Notes under the pieces: generated by a model
Database searches by the model: none
Told to the model about the DNA's origin: nothing
Seen by the model: only the letters and a program-made list of their open reading frames with translations
Part shown: piece after piece, positions 12,406 to 21,539 of the stretch
Layout: each line of letters starts with the position of its first letter
How positions within the stretch are numbered: the stretch's first letter is position 1
Translations under genes and position numbers: made by a program
Source: Schistosoma haematobium
Lineage: Eukaryota > Platyhelminthes > Trematoda > Strigeidida > Schistosomatidae
NCBI RefSeq assembly: GCF_000699445.3
Contig: NC_067196.1
Span: 39,824,616-39,888,615 of the forward strand
Direction of reading: 5' to 3'
Length of the DNA stretch: 64,000 nt

Positions 12406-15400
12406 GGGGAAACGGAAAGGTACAATCAGAAGAAATCTTTCAGTTACGGAAGACACAACCACTTTTTATGAAGAAAGTAAAAGAAGGTTACAACAGGATC
12501 GCCACTGACTTCTATTCTGAGCCATATCTGATAACGTCTCTAGCCACTGTGTTGCACCATCTCTCGGACCTCAGACAGGGAATCGTGAAGGACCAACACA
12601 CGCCAGCCCCTTGCAGCTTTCTTTCATACCACGACACCATGTCATACAAATGCCCTGGTATGGCCGAGAGTGGGGTGAGCCCGCTCTCCCTCTCGAAATG
12701 CTCTCACATGGCCACGCGTATATAGCCTCTTCCAGGGAAGTCCTACTCACTGCCTTCTCGTGGCGGGGGTGTTGTTTACGAAAATGAGAGGACGAAAAGC
12801 GAATGTCCGGTGCTTTAACCGGATTCCAAACCAATGGTGCACATGGGCTCCAGTATCCTAAGGGGACAAATGGCGTATGAACCAATTGTTGGTCACCGGC
12901 TTACATGGGACTGCATCTCCTTACGATGCTTCACTGCCTTGTGGATCAGACCTTCCGGTCAAAGGCTGGGGGTTTGGCCCTCTAAGAAAACCATCTGCTT
13001 CGGTCTGGGCACCCGGGCAGTATCACAACCCACACACAAATATAATGAAAATGATTATATTTACTAAAAATTTCGACTTTTGAAGCGTCACAAGTCACCA
13101 AACGACCTATCCCAGATCCACTATAAGGATGGTGGCGAACTTTTAATCAGTGAACCGACTGAGACATTCGGAGATCTGGAAAGTAGAGTCTTCCATTACC
13201 TTGAAATGAAGCGATAGTATTATTCATCTTTAAAAATGGCCTTCGTAATTTATGCAAGTTATAGAAGCATTAGTATCTCTATTTGGTTCTAAAATATAGG
13301 CTTCTGTCATTTTCCGTATAATGTGCAAGGAACAAGCCGTTGATTACGTCACCAATCCTCCATTAAATACTGGAACCTCGTCAAACTTACCGCAATCCAA
13401 CAGTCGTCGTGCTTTTTGATATCAAAAGTGCCTTACATTTGTTGAACGGGATCCTACTTTGTAACAATCTGTTACAGAAAAAAGTACCTGAGAAGTTTGA
13501 CATTTTAAACACTCTGTACATAGACGCTTCAGCTGGAACGAAAGCATTCAGACATCCATCTCCTGTGTTTTAGTTTAGCAGTTTATGACATTGTGAGTCT
13601 TCATCGACTGAAGTGGTTGGGACATGTTTTACGTATGCCTAATAACCGTCTGTCTGGAGATGTAATGTTTAGGTTGGGAGAAAGTTAGGAATGACCAAGT
13701 TCAACACACGACATCAGTTTATGAAGCCATTGGTTTTTTATTAAAGCCACATTGGTAGATGCAAACTACTTTGTTGGAGTCCTTAAGATAACTACCATTT
13801 GTGGTTGGAGACATCAGGCGACATGGCCCACAACCACGCAGATGCATTCATTTCTTATCTTCTTCTAGATATTGAGTTCCTGTATTCCTTCAGACATATC
13901 TTCTGGTTCCTTGTTCACGAATTATATTCTCACTGATCAGTTTTTATTACTACCATTGCTATCGTAATTACTTCGAAACCTTTGAAATCATCACACTAAT
14001 TGCATCTTGTGCTAACGTGGTAAGGTAACGCGGGTCAACGTACATTCTTCTCAAGCTCAATGTTGATTATGATTGGTTGAAGTGGGACTATGCAGGGTCG
14101 CTTAATCTCACCATAGACAGAATTCTGGAAACAGCTCTAATGTAAGTAGGTAGTGATGGGAGGTGTTACCTGGAGAAAAAACTTTCCGAATTTGAGTATG
14201 CAGATGACATCATCTGATTGAGATTACACTATAAGCTACGAAAATCGCAATTGATCAGTTAGCAATCAGTTTCTGTAATCATGGCACGTATTTGCACCGT
14301 CTAAATGCAAAGCACTACTGTAAGGGTGGTTGGAGCCTATCTGCCCTCACGCTTGCGATGAAGCGTTAGATATAGTTAGGTAGTTGTATGAGTGTTGCTG
14401 ATGGAGTGACTGATGTGACCAGTCTACCTAAAGTGAAAGCCAGATCAGATTATGACAAACTGGGCTATTGTTGAAGCCGTCGTGATGTTAGTCTGTCAGT
14501 AAAGGGTCTAGTTTACGATATTTCAGCGACAGCAATTCTGTTTCATGCTTTTGATACCTATGGCTTCTGAGATGATGGTATTTGGTGACTATCTATGGTC
14601 GATCATTATTTCCCTGAAGGATTTATTACATCCGGTAGCAACACCACGTTTGTACTAATAAGGCTCGATAATTTGTGTTCGACAGCAGTGACAACAGTCC
14701 AAAACCGACTGCATTAGCTTCATTATGTTCTATAAATGTCACTCTAGAGACTTCTACATAATTTCCTACTTATGGAAGTTGGGTGAAAAAAAAACAGAAA
14801 AGCAATCAGTTTGTGACATAGCACCGTGGCCTGAAATAGCTGTGCAGGACTGGTATCATGATTCCCTGGCCGGGATCACAGAGATCGTGCCACTAAGAGA
14901 CCTGAGACACTATTGTTTCAGTCTGGGTACCCGGGTAGTATCACAGCCCACACACAAATCAAGTGACTTGAGTGGCGCATATGTATTAGGTGCCTTTTTG
15001 TACTAATATATTTGTGTTCAAATAAATAAATAATTTAATATGATTCAGAAAGGGAAAGAGTGGCAATGTTATCATAGTATTTTACTACATTCCTCATAAA
15101 CGTGAGACGAACCCTATTGAATGAAAGTATTTCATGGCCGTATCTCTGATTGACCTGCATCTTTTATTTGGTACCAAATCTATTCACTCATTAATTATTT
15201 TGTTTTTATCTCCTCTATTGCTTCGAAATATTACCGCTTCATTTATATGGCGAATTTCTTGATGGCCTATTGTACCACGATTTGTGGCTGAATAAGTAAA
15301 CATAACATACGAATGAAACGCATTCATTACTTGTAAGACTATCAAGAAACCTATAGCTCTATAGAATTAATGATCAAGGGTCTATATAGAATTTTTTATT

Positions 15401-17745
15401 AGAACTAAAAAATTTAGAACACAATTTAGTGAAATGTGAACATACCTCCTGGAAAACAGTCAGCAAGAAGAGTTGGTTCTTGACGCAGAACACTGGCTGA
15501 TAAAACTGACTTGCCTGACCCAGGAGACCCATGAATCAATAGCCAAGCATTAGTAGGAGGAGGATTGAGATTACTCATAACTTTTGAGCAGTCTTGAAAT
15601 CGCGGTGCAATATCTATTTCAGCTAACTTATCTGCAGGTATTTTATCAACTCTGAAGTGGTCAGCTAACGCTCGTAATTTGTTGGAAAGAGCACTCACTA
15701 GATCCGGACGATTAATGTAGCGAGAAGGCTTATCTGGAACTGCCCCTTCAAGTAGTAATTCTCTTAAATCTGACAGGCTATGCTCTTTTTTCCTGTAAAT
15801 AGAAGACCGGACCCAATTACACGTTACTGACAGAAAGACAAAAGACAATATCTATGATAGAGTTTGTATTTTACGCTAAAAAAGGAAAAATTTAGACTAG
15901 CAATACACAGAACGGTAAAAAGCTACTAATTCATATTACAAATAACCGCTAAAACAAAATCCCCATGTTTATAATCACCCTTGTAGCTATAGTCAGTTTA
16001 TCAAGCAACATAGATTATGTTAAATTTCTGGAGGATATCACTACGTAGTACCTTAGTAGCATTGTTTTATTTGAATAACCAAAGTTATTGAACTAAAATA
16101 ACTTATTTCGATTATGAGCATATTCCATTCCTATTTAATTTTAAAAAAGCTTCCTATATACTTTCTGTACGTTTGAAAGATTGCTGTTGGAATAATTAAA
16201 AAAAAAGACTAACTGTGTAGCAATAACCGAAAACTGTTGCCACAGTCCTTAACTTGACTGATGATACACTGATAAATACTTTCCCTTGTACACAACAATT
16301 GGAAATTCCTCAGAATTTATGACAGTGTTTAAATCAAGTAGTAATATTTTTGCCTAATAAGACTACAGCGCATGTACCCTCGAAAAGAAAGGATTGCTGG
16401 ACGAATTCATCCTATGAAATTAGATAACAACCTCATCAGAGTGACATCTATGACAACTGGTTAAAATATCAGGAGAAACAGATACATCTGGCTCATACTT
16501 CCTATCAGCTTTTACACAACCAAAGGATGAAAATGTTTTTGACATTAGACAAATAGACAAGAACTCGAAGGAGATACTGCTAAATAGTATAGTTGTCATT
16601 CAAACAAAACAAAGCCCTTCTGAAAATTGAAGAGCAACCAACTAAAACTTACAACATAACGACGATTGTCCAACTTAAGATCTTACCTTATTTTCACTAA
16701 AAACAGGTTTGGAAGACAAGTGTTAACATTTGTATCAGGTTGAGAGTAGAAATAAAAAACTAAGTTAAATTAGCTCATACTTGGGTTTGAACCACACTAG
16801 GTGAAAGGGGTAATGATAATGCCAGACCGCCTAAATAAAGTAGGTGGGGCGGGGTCTCAACATAGGACTTGACGGCTGAAAGTCGAGTGTATAAATCACT
16901 GTGCAACGGTTAAGGTTGTTGAGATTATTCGAAGTATATACTATCATTAACATAGACCAAACTGATTTAAATCACCATCTACGCAAACAATTGTGCAAGA
17001 CTCCTGACTTATACCAAACTTGTCTTTTCATCCTCAGTGCAACTATTTTGGATAAGCTGGGGTGTTACAACACCAAACTATTCTAGAGTATTCTTTGTAT
17101 GCAGGATTACTGCTATATAGATACAGAAAACCAGCAGATATATTTGGAGTGGTATTTTTGAAGGCAGTGTGAATACATAATACAGATCAACACCAAAAAA
17201 AACCCAGCTTCTGACGCCAAATAACAACAACTGTTCGGCAAAGTAATCATACACTTTGATCAGACAAAAATAAACAAATGAAGCTACCAAACAACTCTGT
17301 GATTTCCAGCTTTAGGAAAATGGACGACTATGACGTCGGGAGAAAATCACCCTATTTACTAAGCGAAGTTCATCAACAAACGGAATAATAGTCATCACCA
17401 GGATCTGGTAGCAAGGCTGTGCATACTTGATCACACATGCGTTGAGTGTACAACTTACCTAGTTGGAGAAGGTGCAATATGCTTACGGATCTCGGCTGCT
17501 AAAAATGAACCTTCAGAATCCAGAGCCACTAAAAAGTCATCGAATGCCCCAGATGGACGTAAGCGTACTAATTCGAGGATTTTTCTAGACTTGTTTTGTG
17601 CTGTCTTCTCTAATCCGATGAGCTCTATTTCATTATGAGATATCCAATTTTTCGAGAAGAGATAATCCAGGATAGCGTCTGGATCAAGAGATTGGATTAT
17701 CATTGGGCCACAAACTCGCAAAGCATGGGCCTTATCCGGATCCAT
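349..17745 (-). CDS. APAF1: Apaf-1 homologue (apoptotic protease-activating factor), 5' part, six exons
   Basis: Exons: 17745-17459, 15792-15446, 7920-7493, 5905-5591, 4219-4124 and 525-349; all junctions are GT-AG and phases agree, giving 550 codons open to the left edge. Order matches animal Apaf-1: CARD (about residues 1-92), P-loop GSPGSGKS (184-191), Walker B LLLIILDDVWD (311-321), sensor LVTSRD (336-341), ARC helix with GLP (407-409), winged helix (460-550). In the known family, cytochrome c activates Apaf-1, which then assembles the caspase-9 platform in the cytosol; here that role is inferred from homology. The C-terminal WD40 region, if present, lies outside the window. Introns are large (up to 7.5 kb) and full of mobile elements. 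The start at 17745 is chosen because the next residues align with the start of the human CARD and it follows the COA4 stop by 8 bases. The segment between CARD and P-loop is longer than in human. Confidence 0.9.
1996..2481 (+). pseudogene. RTE-family RT C-terminal fragment
   Basis: About 160 codons similar to the copy at 21521-22483. The position of FADD in the catalytic box reads FVDG, so the active site is lost. It ends shortly after GAETWRTTTT because of a stop. Confidence 0.75.
2520..2828. mobile_element. About 300-bp insertion within the RTE copy
   Basis: Comparison with the copies at 22120-22200 and 37560-37620 shows that GACCAGATA and CCATCAG should be adjacent; about 300 bases with no RTE similarity lie between. 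The insert is A-rich, with a TTAAAAAATAAATTGATC end. No clear target duplication or terminal repeat could be fixed by eye. Confidence 0.45.
3153..4123. other. Apaf-1 intron 5, no gene seen
   Basis: AT-rich sequence between the RTE copy and exon 5. A stretch at 3862-3927 has splice-like ends on the minus strand but no Apaf-1 similarity. Confidence 0.5.
4124..4219 (-). CDS. APAF1: Apaf-1 exon 5: short winged-helix exon
   Basis: Thirty-two codons, acceptor CTCAAG|GC at 4220 and donor AAAA|GTAAGT at 4124/4123, phase 0 on both sides. AFDKSISLLSPEYQAYYRRL then VIFDPGIVLTPK aligns with human AMSISVEMLREDIKDYYTDL followed by SILQKDVKVPTK. It was found by looking for the piece missing between exons 4 and 6; it is too short to show up as a long open frame. 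Confidence 0.85.
4440..4745 (+). repeat. Dispersed hammerhead-bearing repeat, copy A
   Basis: Shares blocks with the repeats at 25265-25660 and 50425-50740: TCGAATCCTATCTATCAAGT (here) versus TCGAATTCTATCGATCAAGT, ATGACTCGACATTACGCG, CTCCAAGGAGTATCAG. Hammerhead-like core: CTCACGA 4667-4673, stem II GTGC/GCAC 4674-4677 and 4684-4687 with TAAATA loop, GAAA 4688-4691. Confidence 0.72.
5591..5905 (-). CDS. APAF1: Apaf-1 exon 4: ARC1 helical domain
   Basis: Acceptor ATCTAG|CTAC at 5906, donor TTTCAG|GTAAAG at 5591/5590; 105 codons, phase 0 on both sides. It contains the hallmark GLPFAVSLLGSLL (human GSPLVVSLIGALL) and ends in YGYDSVFQ (human SYDYEALDE). Confidence 0.88.
6285..6610 (+). mobile_element. 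SR2-like LINE 3' relic
   Basis: Encodes GRYRLPGWGPQDNYDQWFKT and a C-terminal block like GLPGWGPRDDSNRWLET of SR2, followed by a 3' segment GTGCTGTGGTATGGCAACTT also seen at 48880 and in the SR2 3' region. Diverged from the full-length copy. Lies in an Apaf-1 intron. Confidence 0.65.
7493..7920 (-). CDS. APAF1: Apaf-1 exon 3: NB-ARC core with Walker B
   Basis: Acceptor TTTTAG|GT at 7921, donor AAA|GTAAGA at 7493/7492, 428 bases. It encodes VIWMHVG (human VHWVSVG), the LERLRRSLIRK helix, Walker B LLIILDDVWD and sensor LVTSRD. An inserted low-complexity loop of about 15 residues (RTSWGPDENGNL) precedes Walker B. The upstream intron, 7921-15445, carries a full-length SR2-like LINE. Confidence 0.9.
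8444..9403 (+). CDS. SR2-like apurinic endonuclease domain (frameshifted)
   Basis: Encodes an APE-type endonuclease: FNVRTLCQIGQQASLA, VCCVSETRIQD and VIVAGDFNAEVG are recognisable active-site blocks. This domain nicks target DNA for target-primed reverse transcription. The frame ends early because of a one-base insertion in an A run near 9390; the copy at 44516-46908 continues past this point into EHGDP. Confidence 0.85.
   Translation: MSFGLCDHASRSLRPTHPISSSGSSRNTLPRCGQPGSDISPHTRNSTRDQVGHIQIPPTPPNTSLISPTNPPHVSLSLRTARANDSSTRNAIPGLLKPRSKLHVGAFNVRTLCQIGQQASLARTLESRTIDVCCVSETRIQDPSSVTHLTSPCQNKEPTRFTLRVSGSPDSASRGLAGVGIALSPRAELALLNWIPVDSRLCAVRLNGTVKTRKDRDTRRCLFVVSAYSPTDCSADDVKDEFYRKLSNLLRKTGRSDVVIVAGDFNAEVGKLRDKERHLGGSYSIVAQRTDNGDRLLQLCSDSRQFLENTNLKHKEKHL
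9668..10090 (+). CDS. SR2-like linker between endonuclease and reverse transcriptase (fragment)
   Basis: A frame of about 140 codons with the basic linker SRLKRKLTRSLRNDREQWWV, found also in the second SR2 copy (minus strand near 45900-46000). It joins the endonuclease and RT domains in intact RTE elements; here it ends at a stop at 10088-10090. Confidence 0.7.
   Translation: MCDAHPEAAWSDVRKAVETAVIFASKVNHKVREKHWISAASTALIPSSSEHNEERSRLKRKLTRSLRNDREQWWVEKAREMEKAAAISNSGQLFRLVKETGIRKPTVSETLSGKDGHTNHSQSRKLDRWTEHFRDQFNWP
10262..11731 (+). CDS. SR2-like reverse transcriptase domain
   Basis: An open frame of 489 codons with RT motifs in order: RRLTKARKEQ/NQAGFRPGRGC, FLDLKAAFDSVD (catalytic Asp), GVRQGCPLSPFLF, EYADDIVLF (catalytic YADD) and the RTE C-terminal block LHQLRWLGHVLR through GLPGWGPRDD. 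The catalytic residues are intact. It is separated from the upstream endonuclease frame by frameshifts. Confidence 0.9.
   Translation: MRLTEVLGRIWELDVIPSYWSQSLIVPVYKKGQKSSSDNHRGISLTNIVSKILAPIILRRLTKARKEQTRENQAGFRPGRGCINQIFILRQVLEHRHTFRRPTMVVFLDLKAAFDSVDLKVLWQCLSLKGVPKKYINLIKALYSNTTGRVRAYGELSSELITSSGVRQGCPLSPFLFNFVVDVLLEITLSSSRFPGVELLPGGSLVDLEYADDIVLFGEDADKMQSLLTTLSNNASMFGMRFSPSKCKMLFQDWVALTPDLMIGSEVIERVDRFTYLGSLISPCGLVCDEISARIQKARLAFANLRHLWHRRDIRLSTKGRVYCATVRSVLLYDSETWPVRVEDIRTLLVFDHRCLRSIARISWDHRVSNAVVRKRVLGKDGKSIDEVVKLHQLRWLGHVLRIPNDRLPRRAMFSGIGVGWKKARGGQTKTWHKSMKSLTSELSHVDRCGLPGWGPRDDSNRWLETLNDMAQSRLQWRRCIHSLCSPKF
12200..12272 (-). mobile_element. Solo 3' end of the S-type retroposon
   Basis: On the minus strand: the CACCAATATT-type terminus (here GTTCCAATATTTATGTGTTC) and the AAATAAATAAGT tail, about 70 bases. 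It points toward S1 from the left. Confidence 0.55.
12318..12405. repeat. (AAT)n microsatellite
   Basis: About 25 AAT/ATA units with one GAT interruption near the start. Confidence 0.95.
12547..13050 (+). mobile_element. Retroposon copy S1 (short interspersed family)
   Basis: About 500 bases, GC-richer than its surroundings, matching the element at 47200-47673 (for example TATGGCCGAGAGTGGGGTGA and TCTGGGCACCCGGGCAGTAT). It ends at ACACACAAATATAATG without the terminal TTGTACCAATATTTATGTG block of copy S2. No protein can be assigned with confidence. Confidence 0.7.
13320..14660 (+). mobile_element. Old SR2-related LINE relic
   Basis: Scattered RT pieces in all three frames: VVLFDIKSALHLLNG near 13410, LHRLKWLGHVLRMPNNRL near 13595, and EYADDI near 14190, out of the normal order. 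A 3'-end block (GTGCTAACGTGGTAAGG) sits at about 14010. Probably two overlapping decayed copies. Confidence 0.6.
14800..15025 (+). mobile_element. Retroposon copy S3, 3' part
   Basis: Shares the 3' 120 bases with S2: TCTGGGTACCCGGGTAGTAT, the CACACACAAAT block, GGTGCCTTTTTGTACTAATA and the AAATAAATAAATAA tail. The upstream 100 bases differ from S1 and S2, so it may be a different family sharing the 3' end. Confidence 0.65.
15446..15792 (-). CDS. APAF1: Apaf-1 exon 2: linker and nucleotide-binding P-loop
   Basis: Acceptor TTTACAG|G at 15793, donor GAG|GTATGT at 15446/15445. It encodes the pre-NB-ARC helix (RPDLVSALSNKL) and the Walker A motif GSPGSGKS, and ends in ADCFPGG, as in human GCFPGG. 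About 40 extra residues lie between the helix and the P-loop compared with vertebrate Apaf-1. Confidence 0.9.
15793..17458. other. Apaf-1 intron 1, nothing recognised
   Basis: AT-rich, with no coding similarity or repeat match to the rest of the window found by eye. Confidence 0.5.
17459..17745 (-). CDS. APAF1: Apaf-1 exon 1: CARD domain
   Basis: Ninety-five codons plus two bases, from ATG at 17745-17743 to donor AG|GTAAGT at 17459/17458. The residues form a six-helix CARD-like pattern beginning MDPDKAHALR and including DYLFSKNWIS, which aligns with DHMISDGFLT of human Apaf-1. The frame stays open upstream to 17820, but there it overlaps the COA4 coding sequence out of frame, so the upstream residues are probably not translated as Apaf-1. 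Confidence 0.88.
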
Positions 17746-17753
17746 AGATAACT

Positions 17754-17975
17754 TCACAAATTTCCGTGTTTTTTCATACAGTCTTTGAAATTCTTTACAA
17801 ATTCCTGGCAATGTCTCCAATCTTTCTTCTCACTCATACAATCAAGAATCGCATAATGTTCATTTGAGCATCCAGTACGAGCAATCATTGAAAAAACTGG
17901 ATCTTCATCATTATCGTCAACAGAAATATCTTCGGTCACTTTTTGTTTGGGAGCAGAATAGTCGTGATGACTCAT
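17754..17975 (-). CDS. COA4: COA4 homologue (CHCHD8), twin CX9C cytochrome c oxidase assembly factor
   Basis: A 73-residue protein from ATG 17975-17973 to TGA 17756-17754. Two CX9C pairs are visible: CSNEHYAILDC and CQEFVKNFKDC, separated by MSEKKDWRH. Flanking DEDPVFSMIARTG matches human COA4 EEDPLDQLISRSG, and DWRHC/FKDCM match DWRQC/FKDCM. Family members are small proteins of the mitochondrial intermembrane space, oxidised by the Mia40 relay and needed for complex IV assembly; this role is by homology. Human COA4 is 87 residues. The frame stays open to 18080, and an alternative Met lies upstream, but GATTTTAG just before the chosen ATG could be an acceptor for cis- or spliced-leader trans-splicing. 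The Apaf-1 ATG follows the stop by 8 bases on the same strand. Confidence 0.85.
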   Translation of the reverse strand: MSHHDYSAPKQKVTEDISVDDNDEDPVFSMIARTGCSNEHYAILDCMSEKKDWRHCQEFVKNFKDCMKKHGNL

Positions 17976-18080
17976 AAAACTAAAATCCTTAAACCGCGCC
18001 TGGAGTTCCTGTTCGAAGGCCAAGGTCATGCATGCCGACCAATTAGAAATGAACAATCCACAATAGCACATTCTTTTCAA

Positions 18081-19190
18081 AGTATAAACAAAATGATTTA
18101 TTCATATTCATCGTTTTTGTTTTGCAGTGATGTTTATTTCATGAAATTTTATCAGCAAAGTATTCGTATTTGTTATGGAATATGTGAAATCGATCCTATC
18201 TTGGATCGTTTATTATTAACCTATTATTCAAAACTAAGCCATCTTCACTTAACGTCATCTTAAAGTCACCCAAGCACCCAAGTAATTGTAATAAGGTAGT
18301 CGTTTGCATTACTAGCAGCAGACAGGGAAAATTCCAAGTGCATACTCGCTTGCATCATACGGTCTCCATTTCATTTCATTGCAAATATATCTACTAACTC
18401 CCTCGTTCTTGACTTCTGGCTTGACTGTCTTTGGAATCCTCTCTTGTAAAGTTTCGATATACAATAGCGTAGTCGAAATCTGACATCTTCAGTGGTGAAG
18501 CAAACGACAAACTGTGAGTCAGTCCCGTGTCTTAACATCAAAAATACAAATATATTTTAACATATGGTGTCACCATTTCTATATTCCTAGATTTTTTCAC
18601 GAATTTATGACTTTTTTCACTTGTCAAAACACTTACTTAAACTGTTTAGAATTAAGGCACTTACGTCTCATATCTTACAACTGATGTATTTTTTTGGAAA
18701 ACAATAGAGGAGCATGGTTATCTTGTACAGAAGTAGATCTTCACAAGCACGGCGTGACGAACTAACATGCACAGTTCCCCTTAGTAGTTAAACATTATTG
18801 GGCGAGTTCAAAAGGCACGACACAGTGCTTTTTCTAGTTATGTTTCTGAACCTTGTGACACTTCAAGAAACGCTATCCTTAAACATGGACACCTAACCGA
18901 TCGACATAGGTAAGATCAGCCCTTCTACAAAATCGACTCGCAACCAAGCCAGGAAGCTGGGATGTCGAACGAGAAAGAAGTTACATATCTCTGTAACACT
19001 CTCACTCGTCTTCCTAACCTTCAGCATTATCGCGGACAATCCAAAACTCAAAAAACCTCATCACACAAAATGAGCTGTGTTTCTAGGCCGCGAGAAAGAG
19101 ATTACCTAAACTGATGGCAATACCGCAATACCGTTGATAAATCTTCTGGAAATTGCATGAAATCCTTCAGCTTTACTAATCTTTATAACT
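18081..19190. other. Upstream of COA4: possible promoter region
   Basis: No exon recognised. If COA4 is the first cistron, the promoter of the COA4/Apaf-1 pair should lie here; no clear TATA or initiator could be singled out in this AT-rich sequence. Confidence 0.35.
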
Positions 19191-19199
19191 CCTTCACAC

Positions 19200-19740
19200 A
19201 AAAGCCTTCGGAAGTCTTGACCGTCGGCACCCGTTAGTGGCGCCTATGGCCGATGGAAGTAGCCGTCTGTTATACATCGCTGATGTGATGATGAAAGATC
19301 GCCATCTCACCGCCTTCCGTGAAGAAGTTAGTATTGTGCGCGCGAATAGCTTTGATCGTTTCAATTTACAGGCGATAAACGGAAGACCGATCGAAATACC
19401 CGGTAGAAGGTACGCTTGCCCCACAGTTGATTCACGCACACCCACTCTCTGGATTTTAGTTGTTGTATACTTCTCTGTGTCAATCATTGGTACAGACCTT
19501 CTACAACGCCATAAGCAATTGGAGGTTAGTAGACGGAAATACAGTATCATCTGTTTGTGGAGCCTTATATTCTGATTGTAGGTTGTGCCCTGTCAGAATC
19601 ATACATATAACTGATCCTTCCTTCCAATCAATACTCGATGAGCACTTCATACTAAGCAAGCACACTCAAGATTATAACACATCACACCATAACGACAGTA
19701 AAACTCCCATTTTCGAAAGAACTTCGATCATCTCATGATG
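19200..19740 (+). pseudogene. Ty3/gypsy-type protease-region relic
   Basis: A frame at 19237-19575 reads SSRLLYIADVMMKDRHLTAF, then EEVSIVRANSFDRFNLQAINGRPI and later IIGTDLLQRHKQLEVSRRK. The layout (protease with VSVIPA-like strand, L.A.NG..I, then IIG.D.L) is that of retroviral-type pepsin-like proteases of LTR retrotransposons. The active-site DTG is missing (LTAFREEVS where LVDTGAEVS would be expected). No LTRs were seen. Annotated only as a broken fragment. Confidence 0.6.
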
Positions 19741-19869
19741 AGTTAAGACTGAAAAAACAACTTTGAGTGCCTTGTTGATATAGGAATCATCAGCCCACCA
19801 AAACGTCGTTATATATGATCCCTTAAAAGAATGGCACTAACCGGTGACTAATAGAAGTTTATCGATAGC

Positions 19870-20831
19870 CAGCGAAACTTAATTCAAAGTGGTAATAAAA
19901 TTCTGTTGATCAAGCTGCAATACTGCTCCTAGTTTAAATGAATCGACATTGCGTGAACCACTTTGAGATGTAAGGTGATTATTGGAAGCAGTCGATAGGA
20001 AACCCTGGACCTACGTTTTGTGCTATTAGGGACTCATCAGGAATGTGTGATTGTAATATTCAGTGAACTGATGCGCGTATAATAATTCAACTAGTTCTAA
20101 TAATCACACAGACGCAAACGTTCACCACTCTTAACATACAACATCGTCAAATTAATTAGTGCATGCCTTATTTTATGGCCTTCGTAAATATTACAATAAT
20201 TATAGATTTATAACTGTAGAGCCTGATGATAAAATGAGTGAAAACAAGTGTTCCCTCAAATCTTCTTCATTTTCAAATATTCCTACGAGAATCTTTATAC
20301 TGCTGACAAAATATATGTGAATTACCCACAAGCATCGAAACGTAGGTTATCTGTGGCGGTTAAGGAAGGGAAAGGAAGAGGAAGTGCTCCGATAGAGTTG
20401 GTAACAGTCAGTAACTGTGTCTAAAGTCAATAGTGACGATCAAAAGAATATGGAAGCTGTCGTGTTAAAACCAAGATTCGAAAAATGCACATAAACTGAG
20501 GGAAACTTTTACAAGTGTTAAGAGAATGTAATCACAATAATGAACAAAGTGAATGTTACCAGTTTATGAAAACAGTGAGGGAATATTACATGATATCAAC
20601 TATGCGTTAGACTGTGTGCTCAACGGTTATTAGAAATGTAACTGGCTACTGCATATTAGCAACAAGTAGTATAGATAATACTGAATAAATAAGTGGAGTG
20701 AGAAGAGAACAGCAAAGAATGCATGAGCACAATTGAGTGGTAATGAAAACGTAGTGATCATTTACATTGATTCAGAAACACAAGAAATACATACCCTTTT
20801 CATTCAGTCAATAACAGACACTCTAGATTAG
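19870..20831 (+). repeat. 962-bp inverted repeat, left arm
   Basis: Reverse complement of 28111-29072, same length, with only a few substitutions seen by eye. Near its outer end it contains a hammerhead-like core (20040-20000, minus strand) and the AATTCTGTTGATCAAGCTGC motif found at the 5' edge of the Penelope-like element at 23239. No coding sequence. Confidence 0.9.
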
Positions 20832-21173
20832 GCCGCATTGTCCCCCACGGTTGATCTTTTCAAAGAGTTGTATAATAAATAAACTAGAATGTGTTTTCAT
20901 AAATATATCTCTTCCATAGATAAAATGATATCAAGCTTATAATACGCATTTTAATGTACGAAGGAGGATTTCCTACTACGTATACACAGAACGAAAAGTA
21001 ACAGCATACATATGTCTAACCGGTTGAGTGCATGGTAGCTTCGTTCAAGCCTATTTCCATTTATTTTTGACGGATCAGACCATATTATTCAGAAGTCATG
21101 GGACAAATCATTAATTGTCATCCTGCTAATCATTTTTCTGCTTATTCTTGCAATTAAATGTAACTTTCTATCC

Positions 21174-21539
21174 ATGTACGTAAATATGTGTGCAGTAGAC
21201 GCCCAACTTCGAGATCAACAAGCTGGATTCCGTAAGGATCGATCGTGCACAAACCGAATCGCCACACTACGGATCATCGTTGAACAATCAATTGAGTGGA
21301 ACTCAACACTGTACATCAACTTCATCGATTATGATAAGGCATTTGACAGTTTGAGTAGGAGAACGTTATGGAAACTTCTTCGACACTATGGTGTATTTAA
21401 GAAAATCGTCAATATCATCAGGGATTCATACTACGGACTACACTGCAAATACAACACAGAGTTCCTGAGAAGGTTGTCAATATTATCCGAAACTCATACG
21501 ACGGACTGCAGTGCAGGGTCGTGCACGGAGGACAGCTGA
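21174..21539 (+). pseudogene. RTE RT N-terminal part with local duplication
   Basis: Encodes QQAGFRKDRSCTNRIATLRI and FIDYDKAFDSL (catalytic Asp kept). Near 21405-21510 a segment beginning VNII is repeated ([13 protein letters not shown], then a shifted second version), which breaks the frame before the next block. Confidence 0.7.

Noticed and set aside
12207..12425. Minus-strand frame with a long isoleucine run
   Set aside because: It is the translation of the (AAT)n microsatellite.
17746..17820. N-terminal extension of Apaf-1 upstream of 17745
   Set aside because: The extra residues come from out-of-frame reading of the COA4 CX9C region, and no ATG is present there; the CARD aligns from 17745.
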